A DNA stretch of 6,055 nt from JBHIAG01 sp046758465 (GCA_046758465.1 JBHIAG010000106.1:1-6055); one strand, 5' to 3'. Positions 1 through 5,723 are shown, counted from the first letter of the stretch. Notes: generated by a model not told the origin, from the sequence alone. Numbers and translations are program-made.

Positions 1-403
1 GAAAGACCTTGTTGACGCTGCCGTCCGGGCCGATCAGGACCGTGCTGCGCACGATGCCCATGTACTTTTTCCCCAGGAATGTCTTCTGTTGCCAGACCCC
101 GTAGGCCTTCAGCATCTCTTTCTCGACGTCCGAGAGCAGCGTGAAGTTCAGCTTGTGTTTCCGCTTGAACTTGGCCTGCGTTGCGGGTTTGTCGGCTGAG
201 CAGCCCAGGATGACGGCGTTGCGCGCGTCGAATTTCTCCTTGGCGTCACGAAACTCGCCCGCCTCAGTCGTTCACCCCGGCGTCAGCGCCTTGGGAAAGA
301 AGTAGAGGACAAGGTACTTGCCCCGAAAGTCGCCCAGGCTCACCTCGGAGCCGTCATCGGCCGGCAAGCGAAACCCCGGCGCCTTCTCCCCTTGCGTCAG
401 CAT
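1..403 (-). CDS. bcp: Peroxiredoxin, BCP/PrxQ family, probable selenoprotein (UGA = Sec44); 3' end beyond window
   Basis: Thiol/selenol peroxidase of the AhpC/TSA superfamily, expected to reduce H2O2 and organic hydroperoxides in the cytoplasm (family knowledge). I chose ATG 401-403, giving MLTQGEKAPGFRLPADDG, the usual BCP N-terminus. Further upstream the frame runs into the tRNA, so longer starts are unlikely. No strong ribosome binding site is visible. The active site reads PKALTPG-[TGA]-TTEA: Pro37, Thr41, then TGA at 272-274 exactly where E. coli BCP has peroxidatic Cys45. After the TGA the frame stays open for 90 codons and remains family-like: EFRDAKEKF, the SADKP segment, LNFTLLSD, AYGVW, FLGKKYMGI and catalytic-type Arg119. 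That gives 134 residues of about 150 expected. The resolving Cys of the TPGCxxxxC motif is replaced by Gly49; Cys68 is the only cysteine visible. UGA readthrough as selenocysteine is inferred. A point-mutated pseudogene or sequencing error is the alternative. Confidence 0.85.
242..263 (-). promoter_or_regulatory. Candidate bacterial SECIS element downstream of the UGA codon
   Basis: Eight nucleotides after the in-frame TGA the mRNA can fold into a hairpin. The lower stem is GGCG/CGCC (4 bp). A small internal loop with a possible G-U pair follows, then an upper stem CGA/TCG (3 bp) capped by the triloop GTT. The first loop base is G and it lies 17 nt after the UGA, inside the 16-37 nt spacing and G-in-loop pattern described for bacterial SECIS elements that recruit SelB. 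The upper stem is short, so this is a fitting but not a strong structural match. Confidence 0.55.
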
Positions 404-492
404 CGCGCCCGCCACCGCTGCTCGCCCACCTGCGTCGTGCCTTCTTTCTTCGCCCTTCGCCTCGCGGCCAAAGAAATTATCCAGGGGGGGGT
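404..492 (-). other. Short tRNA-peroxiredoxin intergenic gap
   Basis: The 89 nt between the tRNA 3' end and the chosen peroxiredoxin start hold no gene. On the minus strand a GATAAT hexamer (476-481) resembles a -10 box but has no clear -35 partner, because the sequence upstream is an 8-base C run and the tRNA itself. No intrinsic terminator is visible after the tRNA, so processing of a tRNA-peroxiredoxin cotranscript is possible. Confidence 0.3.
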
Positions 493-568
493 TGGCTGGG
501 GCGGCAGGATTCGAACCTGCACCTTTCGGATTAACAGTCCGACGTGCTACCAGACGCACCCCGCCCCA
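493..568 (-). tRNA. tRNA-Asn (anticodon GTT), CCA encoded
   Basis: A full cloverleaf folds on the minus strand. The acceptor is TGGGGCG/CGCCCCA (7 bp, first pair U1-A72), the D stem GTGC/GCAC with GG at 18-19, and the anticodon stem TCGGA/TCCGA with loop CTGTTAA, anticodon GTT. The variable loop has 5 nt, the T stem is GCAGG/CCTGC with loop TTCGAAT, the discriminator is G73, and CCA is encoded at 493-495. U1-A72 and G73 fit bacterial tRNA-Asn; U1-A72 is also a feature the GatCAB amidotransferase uses. Several core positions are atypical: G8 instead of U8, G14 instead of A14, and T15/T48 instead of a G15-C48 Levitt pair. The gene stands between the Yip1-like gene and the peroxiredoxin gene. 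Confidence 0.93.
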
Positions 569-582
569 GCGGGTAGCTTTTC

Positions 583-613
583 AGTGTAGCACGGGTCGCG
601 GGTACAGAGTAAA
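583..613 (-). promoter_or_regulatory. Putative promoter of tRNA-Asn
   Basis: On the minus strand there is an extended -10 box TG-C-TACACT (TACACT at 583-588) with TTTACT (608-613) as a -35 candidate. The spacer is 19 bp, longer than ideal. Transcription would start about 7-8 nt before the tRNA 5' end at 568. It sits just past the stop codon of the upstream Yip1-like gene, so the tRNA, and perhaps the peroxiredoxin, can be transcribed independently of the gatB operon. Confidence 0.45.
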
Positions 614-619
614 CAGCCC

Positions 620-1246
620 TCAGAGGAGCGAGGCAAAAAAACCCACCAGAAGCAATGCCACGGGAACGCCGACGACAATGGCCAGGGCTTGCAGGCGCTC
701 GATGGCGTCAACTTCTTCAAACACCCATAGCAGGATGGCGATGCCCCACCAGAGGCGTGCGACCAGCGGGCCCACCACCGGCACCACATTCAGCCACAGC
801 ACCAAGGAGCCGAGCAGCATTGCCCGCAGAATGCCGAGGTAACTCCCGCGCCCGTCGAAGAGCACCCGGGCGATCAGGTGGCAGATGGCAAAGTAGCCCA
901 CCATCAAGAAGGCCATCAACGCGAGCGCTTTCGCCAGGTCGCCCAGAAGCGTCCACCAGGGAATGGCGTAGCCGGCCAGCCAGGCCAGAGCCACGTTTCG
1001 CAGCGCGGGCAGGAAAACCCCCACCGACCAGAAGACAAAGCCATAGAGCAGGGCGTTGTTGTCGCCGGCAGCGCGTCGGATGGCGGCTTCGTCCCAGCGG
1101 GCGATCGCCGCCGCCTCACGCAGATAGTGCCACGGCGCTAAACGCAGCGCTGGGGCTGGCTCGAGTGGCGCAACTTCTTCCGCCGGTGCTGCGCCCCGGC
1201 AGACATGATAGGCTGCGTAGTCGGCGCCACACACCGCGCAGCGCAT
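620..1246 (-). CDS. Yip1-family-like polytopic membrane protein with N-terminal Cys (zinc-ribbon-like) motif
   Basis: A 208-aa protein of unknown function. The N-terminus has CAVCG at residues 3-7 and HVC at 14-16, a compact Cys/His cluster that may bind a metal. A Pro/Ala/Glu-rich linker follows (about 20-38). The segment around 39-66 (LAPWHYLREAAAIARWDEAAIRRAA) resembles the cytosolic lead-in of Yip1 domains. About five or six hydrophobic segments follow, near 66-84, 86-99, 105-126, 138-159, 163-177 and 187-207, with an EEVDAIERLQA stretch before the last, also Yip1-like. An inner-membrane location is expected. ATG 1244-1246 lies 7 nt after the FKBP stop codon, which points to translational coupling in the gatB operon. 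The Yip1 assignment rests on overall pattern, not on a diagnostic catalytic motif; a generic YIP1/DUF membrane protein is all that can be claimed. Confidence 0.8.
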   Translation of the reverse strand: MRCAVCGADYAAYHVCRGAAPAEEVAPLEPAPALRLAPWHYLREAAAIARWDEAAIRRAAGDNNALLYGFVFWSVGVFLPALRNVALAWLAGYAIPWWTLLGDLAKALALMAFLMVGYFAICHLIARVLFDGRGSYLGILRAMLLGSLVLWLNVVPVVGPLVARLWWGIAILLWVFEEVDAIERLQALAIVVGVPVALLLVGFFASLL

Positions 1247-1253
1247 CTTGCTT

Positions 1254-1706
1254 CTACTTTACGCCCAGCAGCTCTACCTCAAAGATGAGGGTGGCATTGG
1301 GCGGAATGACCCCCGGGTAGCCCTGGGAACCATAGGCCAGCTTGCCCGGGATGATGAGCTTGCGCTTGCCGCCGACCTTCATCGTGGCCACGCCTTCGTC
1401 CCAGCCCGCGATGACCTCGCCGCGCCCCAGGCGGAACTCGAAGGGGCGGCCACCGCGCGAGCTGTCGAACTGCTTCCCGTTCTCCAGCCAGCCCGTGTAG
1501 TGCACCCGCACCGTCTGGCCCTTCTTGGGCATCGCGCCCGTGCCCACCACCAGGTCCTCGTACTTCAGCCCTGATTTTGTCGTCACCACCTTCTTCTCTC
1601 CCTTTTTGGCCGCCGGCTTCGACTTCTGCTCCTGGGCTCCGGCCATCACCCCGCCGGACCACAGAACCACTCCCACCAACACCAGCAACGCAACCGTTCG
1701 CTTCAT
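1254..1706 (-). CDS. Exported FKBP-type peptidyl-prolyl cis-trans isomerase
   Basis: Catalyses cis-trans isomerisation of X-Pro bonds and probably assists folding of exported proteins in the periplasm. Of 150 aa, residues 1-24 form a signal peptide (MKRT, hydrophobic core LLVLVGVVLW, AGA before Gln25). A Lys-rich linker follows (28-40), then one FKBP domain (about 45-150). It starts with SGLKYEDLVVGTG and carries the family active-site residues: Tyr70, Phe80-Asp81, Phe89, Val98-Ile99, Trp102, Tyr125 and Phe142. The segment GQTVRVHYTGWLENGKQFDS and the end LIFEVELLGVK are classic. There is no lipobox Cys, so a soluble periplasmic product is more likely than a lipoprotein. A strong Shine-Dalgarno AAGGAGG (1712-1718) sits 5 nt before ATG 1704-1706 and supports this start. 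It follows gatB by 25 nt and precedes the Yip1-like gene by 7 nt. Confidence 0.95.
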   Translation of the reverse strand: MKRTVALLVLVGVVLWSGGVMAGAQEQKSKPAAKKGEKKVVTTKSGLKYEDLVVGTGAMPKKGQTVRVHYTGWLENGKQFDSSRGGRPFEFRLGRGEVIAGWDEGVATMKVGGKRKLIIPGKLAYGSQGYPGVIPPNATLIFEVELLGVK

Positions 1707-1731
1707 TTACGCCTCCTTTAGCGCAGAAAGT

Positions 1732-3234
1732 TTATTTTAGCAATCGCTTGAGCGCGTCGTTGACCATTTGCGGGTTGGCCTGGCCGCGGCTGGCTTTCAT
1801 CACCTGGCCGACGAAGAAGCCGAACAGCGCTTGCTTACCCTGCTGGTACTGCTCGACCGCGCGCGCGTGCTGGGTCAACACCGCGCGGCAGAGTTTCTCA
1901 ATTGTCGCCGCGTCGCTAATTTGCTCCATCTTCTCGGCCGCAATCACCGCCCGCGCGCGCTTGCCGGTGGCAAACATTTTCGCGAACACGCTCTTGGCCA
2001 TCTTGCCGGAAAGGGTTTCGTCGGCGATGAGCTTCAGCAGCTCGGCCAGTGCCGCCGGGGTCACCGGCGACTCGGTGATCTCTTTGCCGGCTTCTTTGAG
2101 TGCCCCCAACAATTCCCCCTGGATCCAGTTGGCCGCAGCCTTCGCCTCCGGTGCCGACCGCGCTACAGCTTCGAAGTAGTCAGCCAGCGCGCGTGTCGCG
2201 GTCAGCACCTCGGCATCGTAGTCGGTGATGCCGTAGTTGCGCAGCAAGCGGGCGCGGCGGGCCGCGGGCAGCTCCGGCATCGTGCGCTCGATCTCGTCCC
2301 GCCAGGCTTCCTCTATTACCAGCGGAATGAGGTCGGGCTCCGGGAAGTAGCGGTAGTCGTGCGCATATTCTTTCGAGCGCATGGGCTCGGTGCGCCCGGC
2401 CTGGAGGTTCCAGAGCCGGGTCTCCTGCTCGATCGCCCCGCCGGTTTCCAACACTGCTACTTGGCGGTCAATCTCGTAGGCGAGCGCCCGCGCCAGATAG
2501 CGAAACGAGTTCAGGTTCTTGACCTCGGTCTTGACCCCGAACTCCTGCGCCCCCCGCCGCCGCACGCTCACGTTGGCGTCGCAGCGCAGGCTGCCTTTCT
2601 CCATGTCGCAGTCGCTCACCTCGATGTACTCCAACACCTGCTTGAGTGTGGTCAGATAGGCATAGGCTTCCTCTGCGGAGCGCAGGTCGGGCTCGCTGAC
2701 AATCTCGATGAGCGGCACGCCGCAGCGGTTGAAGTCGAGATGGGTCTTCGTATCCGAGTCAGGAAAGCCTTCGTGGAGCGACTTCCCGGCGTCCTCTTCC
2801 AGATGGAGCCGCGTGATGCCCATGCGCTTGCTCCGGCCGTTGGCCTCGATCTCCAGCCAGCCATGCTCGCTGAGCGGCTCGTCGTACTGCGAGATCTGAT
2901 AACCCTTGGGCAGGTCGGGATAGAAGTAGTTTTTACGCGCAAAACGCGAGCGGGGCCGGACCTGGCAGTTCAGTGCCAGCGCCGCCCGGGTCGCCAACTC
3001 GGCCGCCCGCCGGTTCAGCACCGGCAGCGCCCCCGGCAGCCCCAGGCACACTGGGCAGATGTTCGTATTGGGCGGGTCGCCGAAGCGGGTAGAGCAGGCG
3101 CAGAAGATTTTCGAGGCGGTCTTCAGTTGCACGTGCACTTCGAGCCCGATGACCGCCTCGTAGGCCGCGCGCTTGCCCTCGACCGCCGCCCCGTCCCGCT
3201 GCTTCGGGATTCGGGGTTCCCGCGTCAACTCCAT
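1732..3234 (-). CDS. gatB: Aspartyl/glutamyl-tRNA(Asn/Gln) amidotransferase subunit B
   Basis: B subunit of cytoplasmic GatCAB, which converts Asp-tRNA(Asn) and/or Glu-tRNA(Gln) to the amidated aminoacyl-tRNA; GatB binds the tRNA and holds the kinase/transamidation site. Numbered from ATG 3232-3234 (500 aa, normal size), it shows YEAVIGLEVHVQL (25-37), a zinc-type Cys set CAC (45-47) and CPVC (60-63), and RKNYFYPDLPKGYQISQYD (100-118). The family signature LDFNRCGVPLIEIVSEPD spans about 166-183, followed by RCDANVSVR, KTEVKNLNSFR and DYRYFPEPDLIPL. The C-terminal part (about 345-500) is the helical and YqeY-like tail region ending in VNDALKRLLK. The start is ambiguous: GTG 3238-3240, in frame, adds two residues. 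GGGAGG at 3245-3250 lies 10 nt from the ATG and 4 nt from the GTG, so I prefer ATG. gatA and gatC are not in the window. Confidence 0.97.
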   Translation of the reverse strand: MELTREPRIPKQRDGAAVEGKRAAYEAVIGLEVHVQLKTASKIFCACSTRFGDPPNTNICPVCLGLPGALPVLNRRAAELATRAALALNCQVRPRSRFARKNYFYPDLPKGYQISQYDEPLSEHGWLEIEANGRSKRMGITRLHLEEDAGKSLHEGFPDSDTKTHLDFNRCGVPLIEIVSEPDLRSAEEAYAYLTTLKQVLEYIEVSDCDMEKGSLRCDANVSVRRRGAQEFGVKTEVKNLNSFRYLARALAYEIDRQVAVLETGGAIEQETRLWNLQAGRTEPMRSKEYAHDYRYFPEPDLIPLVIEEAWRDEIERTMPELPAARRARLLRNYGITDYDAEVLTATRALADYFEAVARSAPEAKAAANWIQGELLGALKEAGKEITESPVTPAALAELLKLIADETLSGKMAKSVFAKMFATGKRARAVIAAEKMEQISDAATIEKLCRAVLTQHARAVEQYQQGKQALFGFFVGQVMKASRGQANPQMVNDALKRLLK

Positions 3235-3244
3235 TGACACCTAG

Positions 3245-3250
3245 CCTCCC
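3245..3250 (-). promoter_or_regulatory. Shine-Dalgarno of gatB, shared by two possible starts
   Basis: GGGAGG on the minus strand precedes both in-frame starts: GTG 3238-3240 with a 4-nt gap and ATG 3232-3234 with a 10-nt gap. The gap to ATG is at the long end of the usual range and the gap to GTG at the short end. The choice changes the product by only two residues. Confidence 0.6.
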
Positions 3251-3278
3251 GTAGCTTGGCCGCAGGCAGGCCTTCGCG

Positions 3279-3284
3279 ATTATA
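3279..3284 (-). promoter_or_regulatory. Putative -10 box of the gatB operon
   Basis: A perfect TATAAT on the minus strand, about 45 nt upstream of gatB, within TCGTCTATAATCGCG. No good -35 hexamer appears 16-18 nt further up. Predicted transcription start is near 3272, leaving a leader of about 35 nt. It would serve gatB, the FKBP gene and the Yip1-like gene. Confidence 0.5.
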
Positions 3285-3415
3285 GACGAAAACTTACCGC
3301 GTTTACGGGGTGCCTTTTCGCTTGGCTGGCGGACGAGTCCCGCACAATCTCTAGCCTTTGGCAGCAACACAAATTTATTGACGGCTGGAGAAGTAATGTC
3401 CGAAGCGGAATAGAG

Positions 3416-3450
3416 GAAAAAGCAGATTCCTCGCTTCGCTCGGAATGACA
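3416..3450 (-). repeat. Dispersed intergenic repeat copy (TCATTCCGAGCGAAGCGAGGAATC type)
   Basis: On the minus strand the core TTCCGAGCGAAGCGAGGAA is preceded by TGTCA and followed by TCTGCTTTTTC. From memory, near-identical intergenic elements recur many times in some bacterial genomes, including Acidobacteriota, and give spurious 'CHSERSEES' peptides, as this copy does. The core can fold: TTCC/GGAA, two tandem G-A mismatches, GC/GC, and a GAA loop. The T-run after it gives a weak terminator-like look downstream of the receptor gene, but the stem is poor. Only one copy is in the window, so repetition cannot be shown here. Confidence 0.6.
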
Positions 3451-3491
3451 ACCGCCCCGTACGGGTGCAGCGATCAATAGCCCACTACCAA

Positions 3492-3505
3492 GCCTTCTAG
3501 AAGGC
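3492..3505. repeat. Perfect 14-bp palindrome across the receptor stop codon
   Basis: GCCTTCTAGAAGGC is fully self-complementary and includes the TAG stop codon (3497-3499) of the TonB-dependent receptor. As RNA it can form five pairs around a CTAG loop. No U-run follows, so it is not a standard intrinsic terminator; it may slow 3' decay or be chance. Confidence 0.35.
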
Positions 3506-5638
3506 GACGCGGGCGCCGGCGCGCAGGGTGAACTTCAGCGCCGGGAACCCCAATACTTCCATGTAGCTTCGGTTGAGCAAGTTTTCCAGCACGACGAAGT
3601 AGGTCACCCTGTGTGGAGTGCGGTAGCTGCCGGCTAAGTCCCACTTGGTGTAGCCCGCGTTGCTGGTCAGGCCCAGTCCGGCGAAGTCGCTGTCGATGCG
3701 CCGCCCGACGAACACCGTGCTCGAGGTCAGGTTCAGCCCCCGCCAGTCCCAGAGCACGACGAGCGAGGCCGCGTGCTTGGGCCGGCGGAAGAGTCGCTGC
3801 CCCTGGGCGAACACAGGGTCGAAGGCGGTGACGCTCTCGACCACCTGCGAGTCGAGGAAGGTATAGCTCGCGAGGGCCCGCAGGCCTCCGCCCGGCACTA
3901 GCTCCAGCGCCACTTCCGCCCCCTTGGCTTTTGTCCTGCCGATGTTGTCGAAGGTAAAGGTGAAGGGCACGGAGCTGAGAATCTTGAAGGCAATGAGCTC
4001 GCGGAAGCGGTTGTCAAACCAGTTGAGCTCGAGCTTGGCGCGGTCGCGCGCGAAGCGCTGTTCGAAACCGAAGTCAAAGCTCCGCACACGCTCCGGCTTC
4101 AGCCGCCCCGGCAGTACGGTCAGCGACTCGAACAGTTGCGGCTCTTTCACGCCCTGGCCGAAGTTGAACTTGAGCTTGGTAGCGCCCAGCCAAGCACCGT
4201 GGCGGCGCAAGAAATAGGCCAGCGAGAGGCGCGGCACCACTTCGGTGCCAAAGCCCTCATTGTCTTCCACACGCGTCCCGGCGGTCACGGACAGCCGGCC
4301 GAAGAACAGCCCCTGGTACTGGACGACGTAGCCGAAGTTGGTTCGGTCGGCCGACGGCACGGGTGGGAACAGCAGACCCACCTGCGCCAGCTCGCGCTCC
4401 CACTCGAAGACAAAGGTAAAGAACTGGGTGGGGGAGAAGGCGTAGTCGCTCTGGTAGTGGAGGCGGTAGCGGCGCGAGTCGTTCAGGAAATCCGAAGGGC
4501 CGAAGAAAGTGGTGGGATCAATGGAGCGCTGGCGCGCGCGCGCGTAGGCCCCGGTCAACTGCTGCCGCCACCCTAGCGTCGTCTGCTGCCGCAGACTCAG
4601 GTTCACCACACCATCGCGCCGCCGGAAGAAGGCATCCGGGTCAGGGGCAAAGAAGGCGGTGGGGCCGGGGGTGCCGGCGGTGCCGAAGTCACCGTGCAGA
4701 ATCAGGCGCAGGGAGGTGCGCGCGCCCAGCCCGGCGCCGAAGTTGCCCGACAGGGTGGTATTGCGGAAGGCGCTGTTGGCGGTGGCATTGTCGGTGAGGA
4801 AGCGCGCCGCGGCCAGCGAGTAGTCAACCCCGCCAAGCACACCCGCCACGCGCGTGGTGCTGCGGAAGGTGTCGTGCGTGCCCCCTTCGAGCGAAAAATT
4901 CATGTGGGGCCGGAGGGTTTCTGCGACACCCCGCCGGGTGAAGAGCTGAATCGTGCTGCCCAAGGCGTCGGAGCCAAACAGGGCGCTTTGCGGTCCGCGC
5001 ACCACTTCGATGCGGTCCAAATTGAGCGGCGTGAGGTTGGCGAAGTTGAAAGCCCCGCCCGGCTCGTTCACCGGCACGCCGTCAATGAACACCTTGTTGT
5101 GGTCGGATTCAGCGCCGCGCGCAAACACGGAGGTGATGGCTCCCGGCGGGCCGGATTGTAGTGGGGCGAGCCCGGGAACGGTGCGCAACAGTTCAGTCAG
5201 CGTGACAGTTTGGCGGCTTTCGAGCAGCTCGGCCGGGATGACCGTGACGCTGCTACCTACCTGGCCGGTGGGGGCTTCGGTACGGGTTGCGGTGACGACG
5301 ATGCGCTCGCGCACCGGTGCCACCGCTAAGGTAATCTCCACTGCTTCGCCGGGGCGCAGGGTCTGGGACGCCCGCGCAAATCCGGTGAGTTCGACTTCCA
5401 GCGTGTAGGTCTGGGCCGAGACTCCCTCAAACTGGAAGCTGCCCTGGGTATCGGTGAGGGTTTCGGCGACCACTGTGCCTGCTGTATCGCGCAGCCGCAG
5501 GGTCGCGCGCGGCAGCGGCGCGCCGCTGGGGTCAACGACGGTGCCGGTGAGAGCAGGGGAGGGAAGTTGCGCGGGGAGAGATACAGGCAGCAGGCCGACG
5601 ACACTAACCAGGAAACAAGCAAGCAGGAGACGGGTCAT
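3497..5638 (-). CDS. btuB: TonB-dependent outer-membrane receptor, BtuB-type (cobalamin uptake), with N-terminal carboxypeptidase-regulatory-like domain
   Basis: A 713-aa outer-membrane gated barrel. Residues 1-23 are a signal peptide ending LPA before Gln24. Residues about 29-105 form a CarboxypepD_reg-like beta-sandwich (LTGTVVDPSGAPLPRATLRL, then TDTQGSFQFEGV). A TonB-box-like ERIVVTATR lies at 111-119. The plug (about 123-236) has VTVIPAELLESRQ, LTELLRTVPGL, FIDGVPVNEPGG, LDRIEVVRGPQSALFGSDALGSTIQLFTRRG, all close to the BtuB plug pattern. The rest (about 245-713) alternates aromatic beta-strands and ends with the usual C-terminal Phe (FTLRAGARVAF). E. coli BtuB is about 614 aa and lacks the extra N-terminal domain. 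The cobalamin riboswitch upstream gives the substrate its strongest support; cobamide or cobinamide would also fit. AGGAGG sits 4 nt before ATG 5636-5638. Downstream is the 256-nt gap holding the repeat. Confidence 0.93.
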   Translation of the reverse strand: MTRLLLACFLVSVVGLLPVSLPAQLPSPALTGTVVDPSGAPLPRATLRLRDTAGTVVAETLTDTQGSFQFEGVSAQTYTLEVELTGFARASQTLRPGEAVEITLAVAPVRERIVVTATRTEAPTGQVGSSVTVIPAELLESRQTVTLTELLRTVPGLAPLQSGPPGAITSVFARGAESDHNKVFIDGVPVNEPGGAFNFANLTPLNLDRIEVVRGPQSALFGSDALGSTIQLFTRRGVAETLRPHMNFSLEGGTHDTFRSTTRVAGVLGGVDYSLAAARFLTDNATANSAFRNTTLSGNFGAGLGARTSLRLILHGDFGTAGTPGPTAFFAPDPDAFFRRRDGVVNLSLRQQTTLGWRQQLTGAYARARQRSIDPTTFFGPSDFLNDSRRYRLHYQSDYAFSPTQFFTFVFEWERELAQVGLLFPPVPSADRTNFGYVVQYQGLFFGRLSVTAGTRVEDNEGFGTEVVPRLSLAYFLRRHGAWLGATKLKFNFGQGVKEPQLFESLTVLPGRLKPERVRSFDFGFEQRFARDRAKLELNWFDNRFRELIAFKILSSVPFTFTFDNIGRTKAKGAEVALELVPGGGLRALASYTFLDSQVVESVTAFDPVFAQGQRLFRRPKHAASLVVLWDWRGLNLTSSTVFVGRRIDSDFAGLGLTSNAGYTKWDLAGSYRTPHRVTYFVVLENLLNRSYMEVLGFPALKFTLRAGARVAF

Positions 5639-5691
5639 GGCTCCTCCTATCCCGCGTAGGGGATGTAATGGATAGGCGGATGAGGAGCCAT
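5637..5691 (-). promoter_or_regulatory. Hairpin sequestering the receptor Shine-Dalgarno and start codon (riboswitch expression platform)
   Basis: In the leader RNA, ATGGCTCCTC (5682-5691) is a perfect 10-nt complement of GAGGAGCCAT (5637-5646), which holds part of the Shine-Dalgarno and the first two bases of the start codon. The pairing can extend by CTATCC (5670-5675) with GGATAG (5647-5652), leaving a one-sided 6-nt bulge. A competing local hairpin GGATG/CATCC (5678-5682 with 5689-5693) would trap the anti-Shine-Dalgarno strand in its loop and free the site. This is the layout of a translation-controlling OFF/ON switch. How the aptamer selects between the two folds is inferred. Confidence 0.65.
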
Positions 5692-5705
5692 CCAGACAAA
5701 GGCAA

Positions 5706-5723
5706 CCTGAGATGGGACTCAGG
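5706..5723 (-). other. Leader hairpin between riboswitch and receptor gene
   Basis: A 6-bp stem CCTGAG/CTCAGG with a 6-nt loop TCCCAT on the minus strand. No U-run follows, so it is not an evident terminator. CCCATC at the loop/stem edge is complementary to GATGGG just after the aptamer (5791-5796), so it could take part in a long-range pairing. No function can be assigned from sequence alone. Confidence 0.35.

Noticed and set aside
1..403. Peroxiredoxin as a simple pseudogene
   Set aside because: Only one stop, located exactly at the catalytic Cys, no frameshift, family-like sequence on both sides and a SECIS-like hairpin; selenoprotein is the better reading, though not proven.
404..559. 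Extension of the peroxiredoxin frame upstream to an ATG inside the tRNA (MRLVARRTV...)
   Set aside because: The extra residues are tRNA and spacer translation with no family similarity; MLTQGEKAPG is the normal BCP start.
318..589. Plus-strand open frames encoding 'AGFEPAPF' and 'GGRIRTCTF' across the tRNA
   Set aside because: These are the typical spurious translations of the complement of a tRNA T-arm and anticodon arm (GGATTCGAACC); they also overlap the peroxiredoxin gene.
1768..3237. Long plus-strand ORF of 489 codons opposite gatB
   Set aside because: It is the antisense shadow of a GC-rich gene; its translation shows no recognisable domain, while the minus strand is unmistakably GatB.
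2933..3477. Minus-strand ORFs containing 'SFRAKRGICFF' and 'CHSERSEES' upstream of gatB
   Set aside because: These peptides arise from translating the dispersed intergenic repeat and then gatB in wrong frames.
4529..4544. Alternating GC run (gcgctggcgcgcgcgcgc) as a regulatory or Z-DNA site
   Set aside because: It lies within the receptor coding sequence and is explained by Arg/Ala codons (ARARQRS) in a GC-rich genome.
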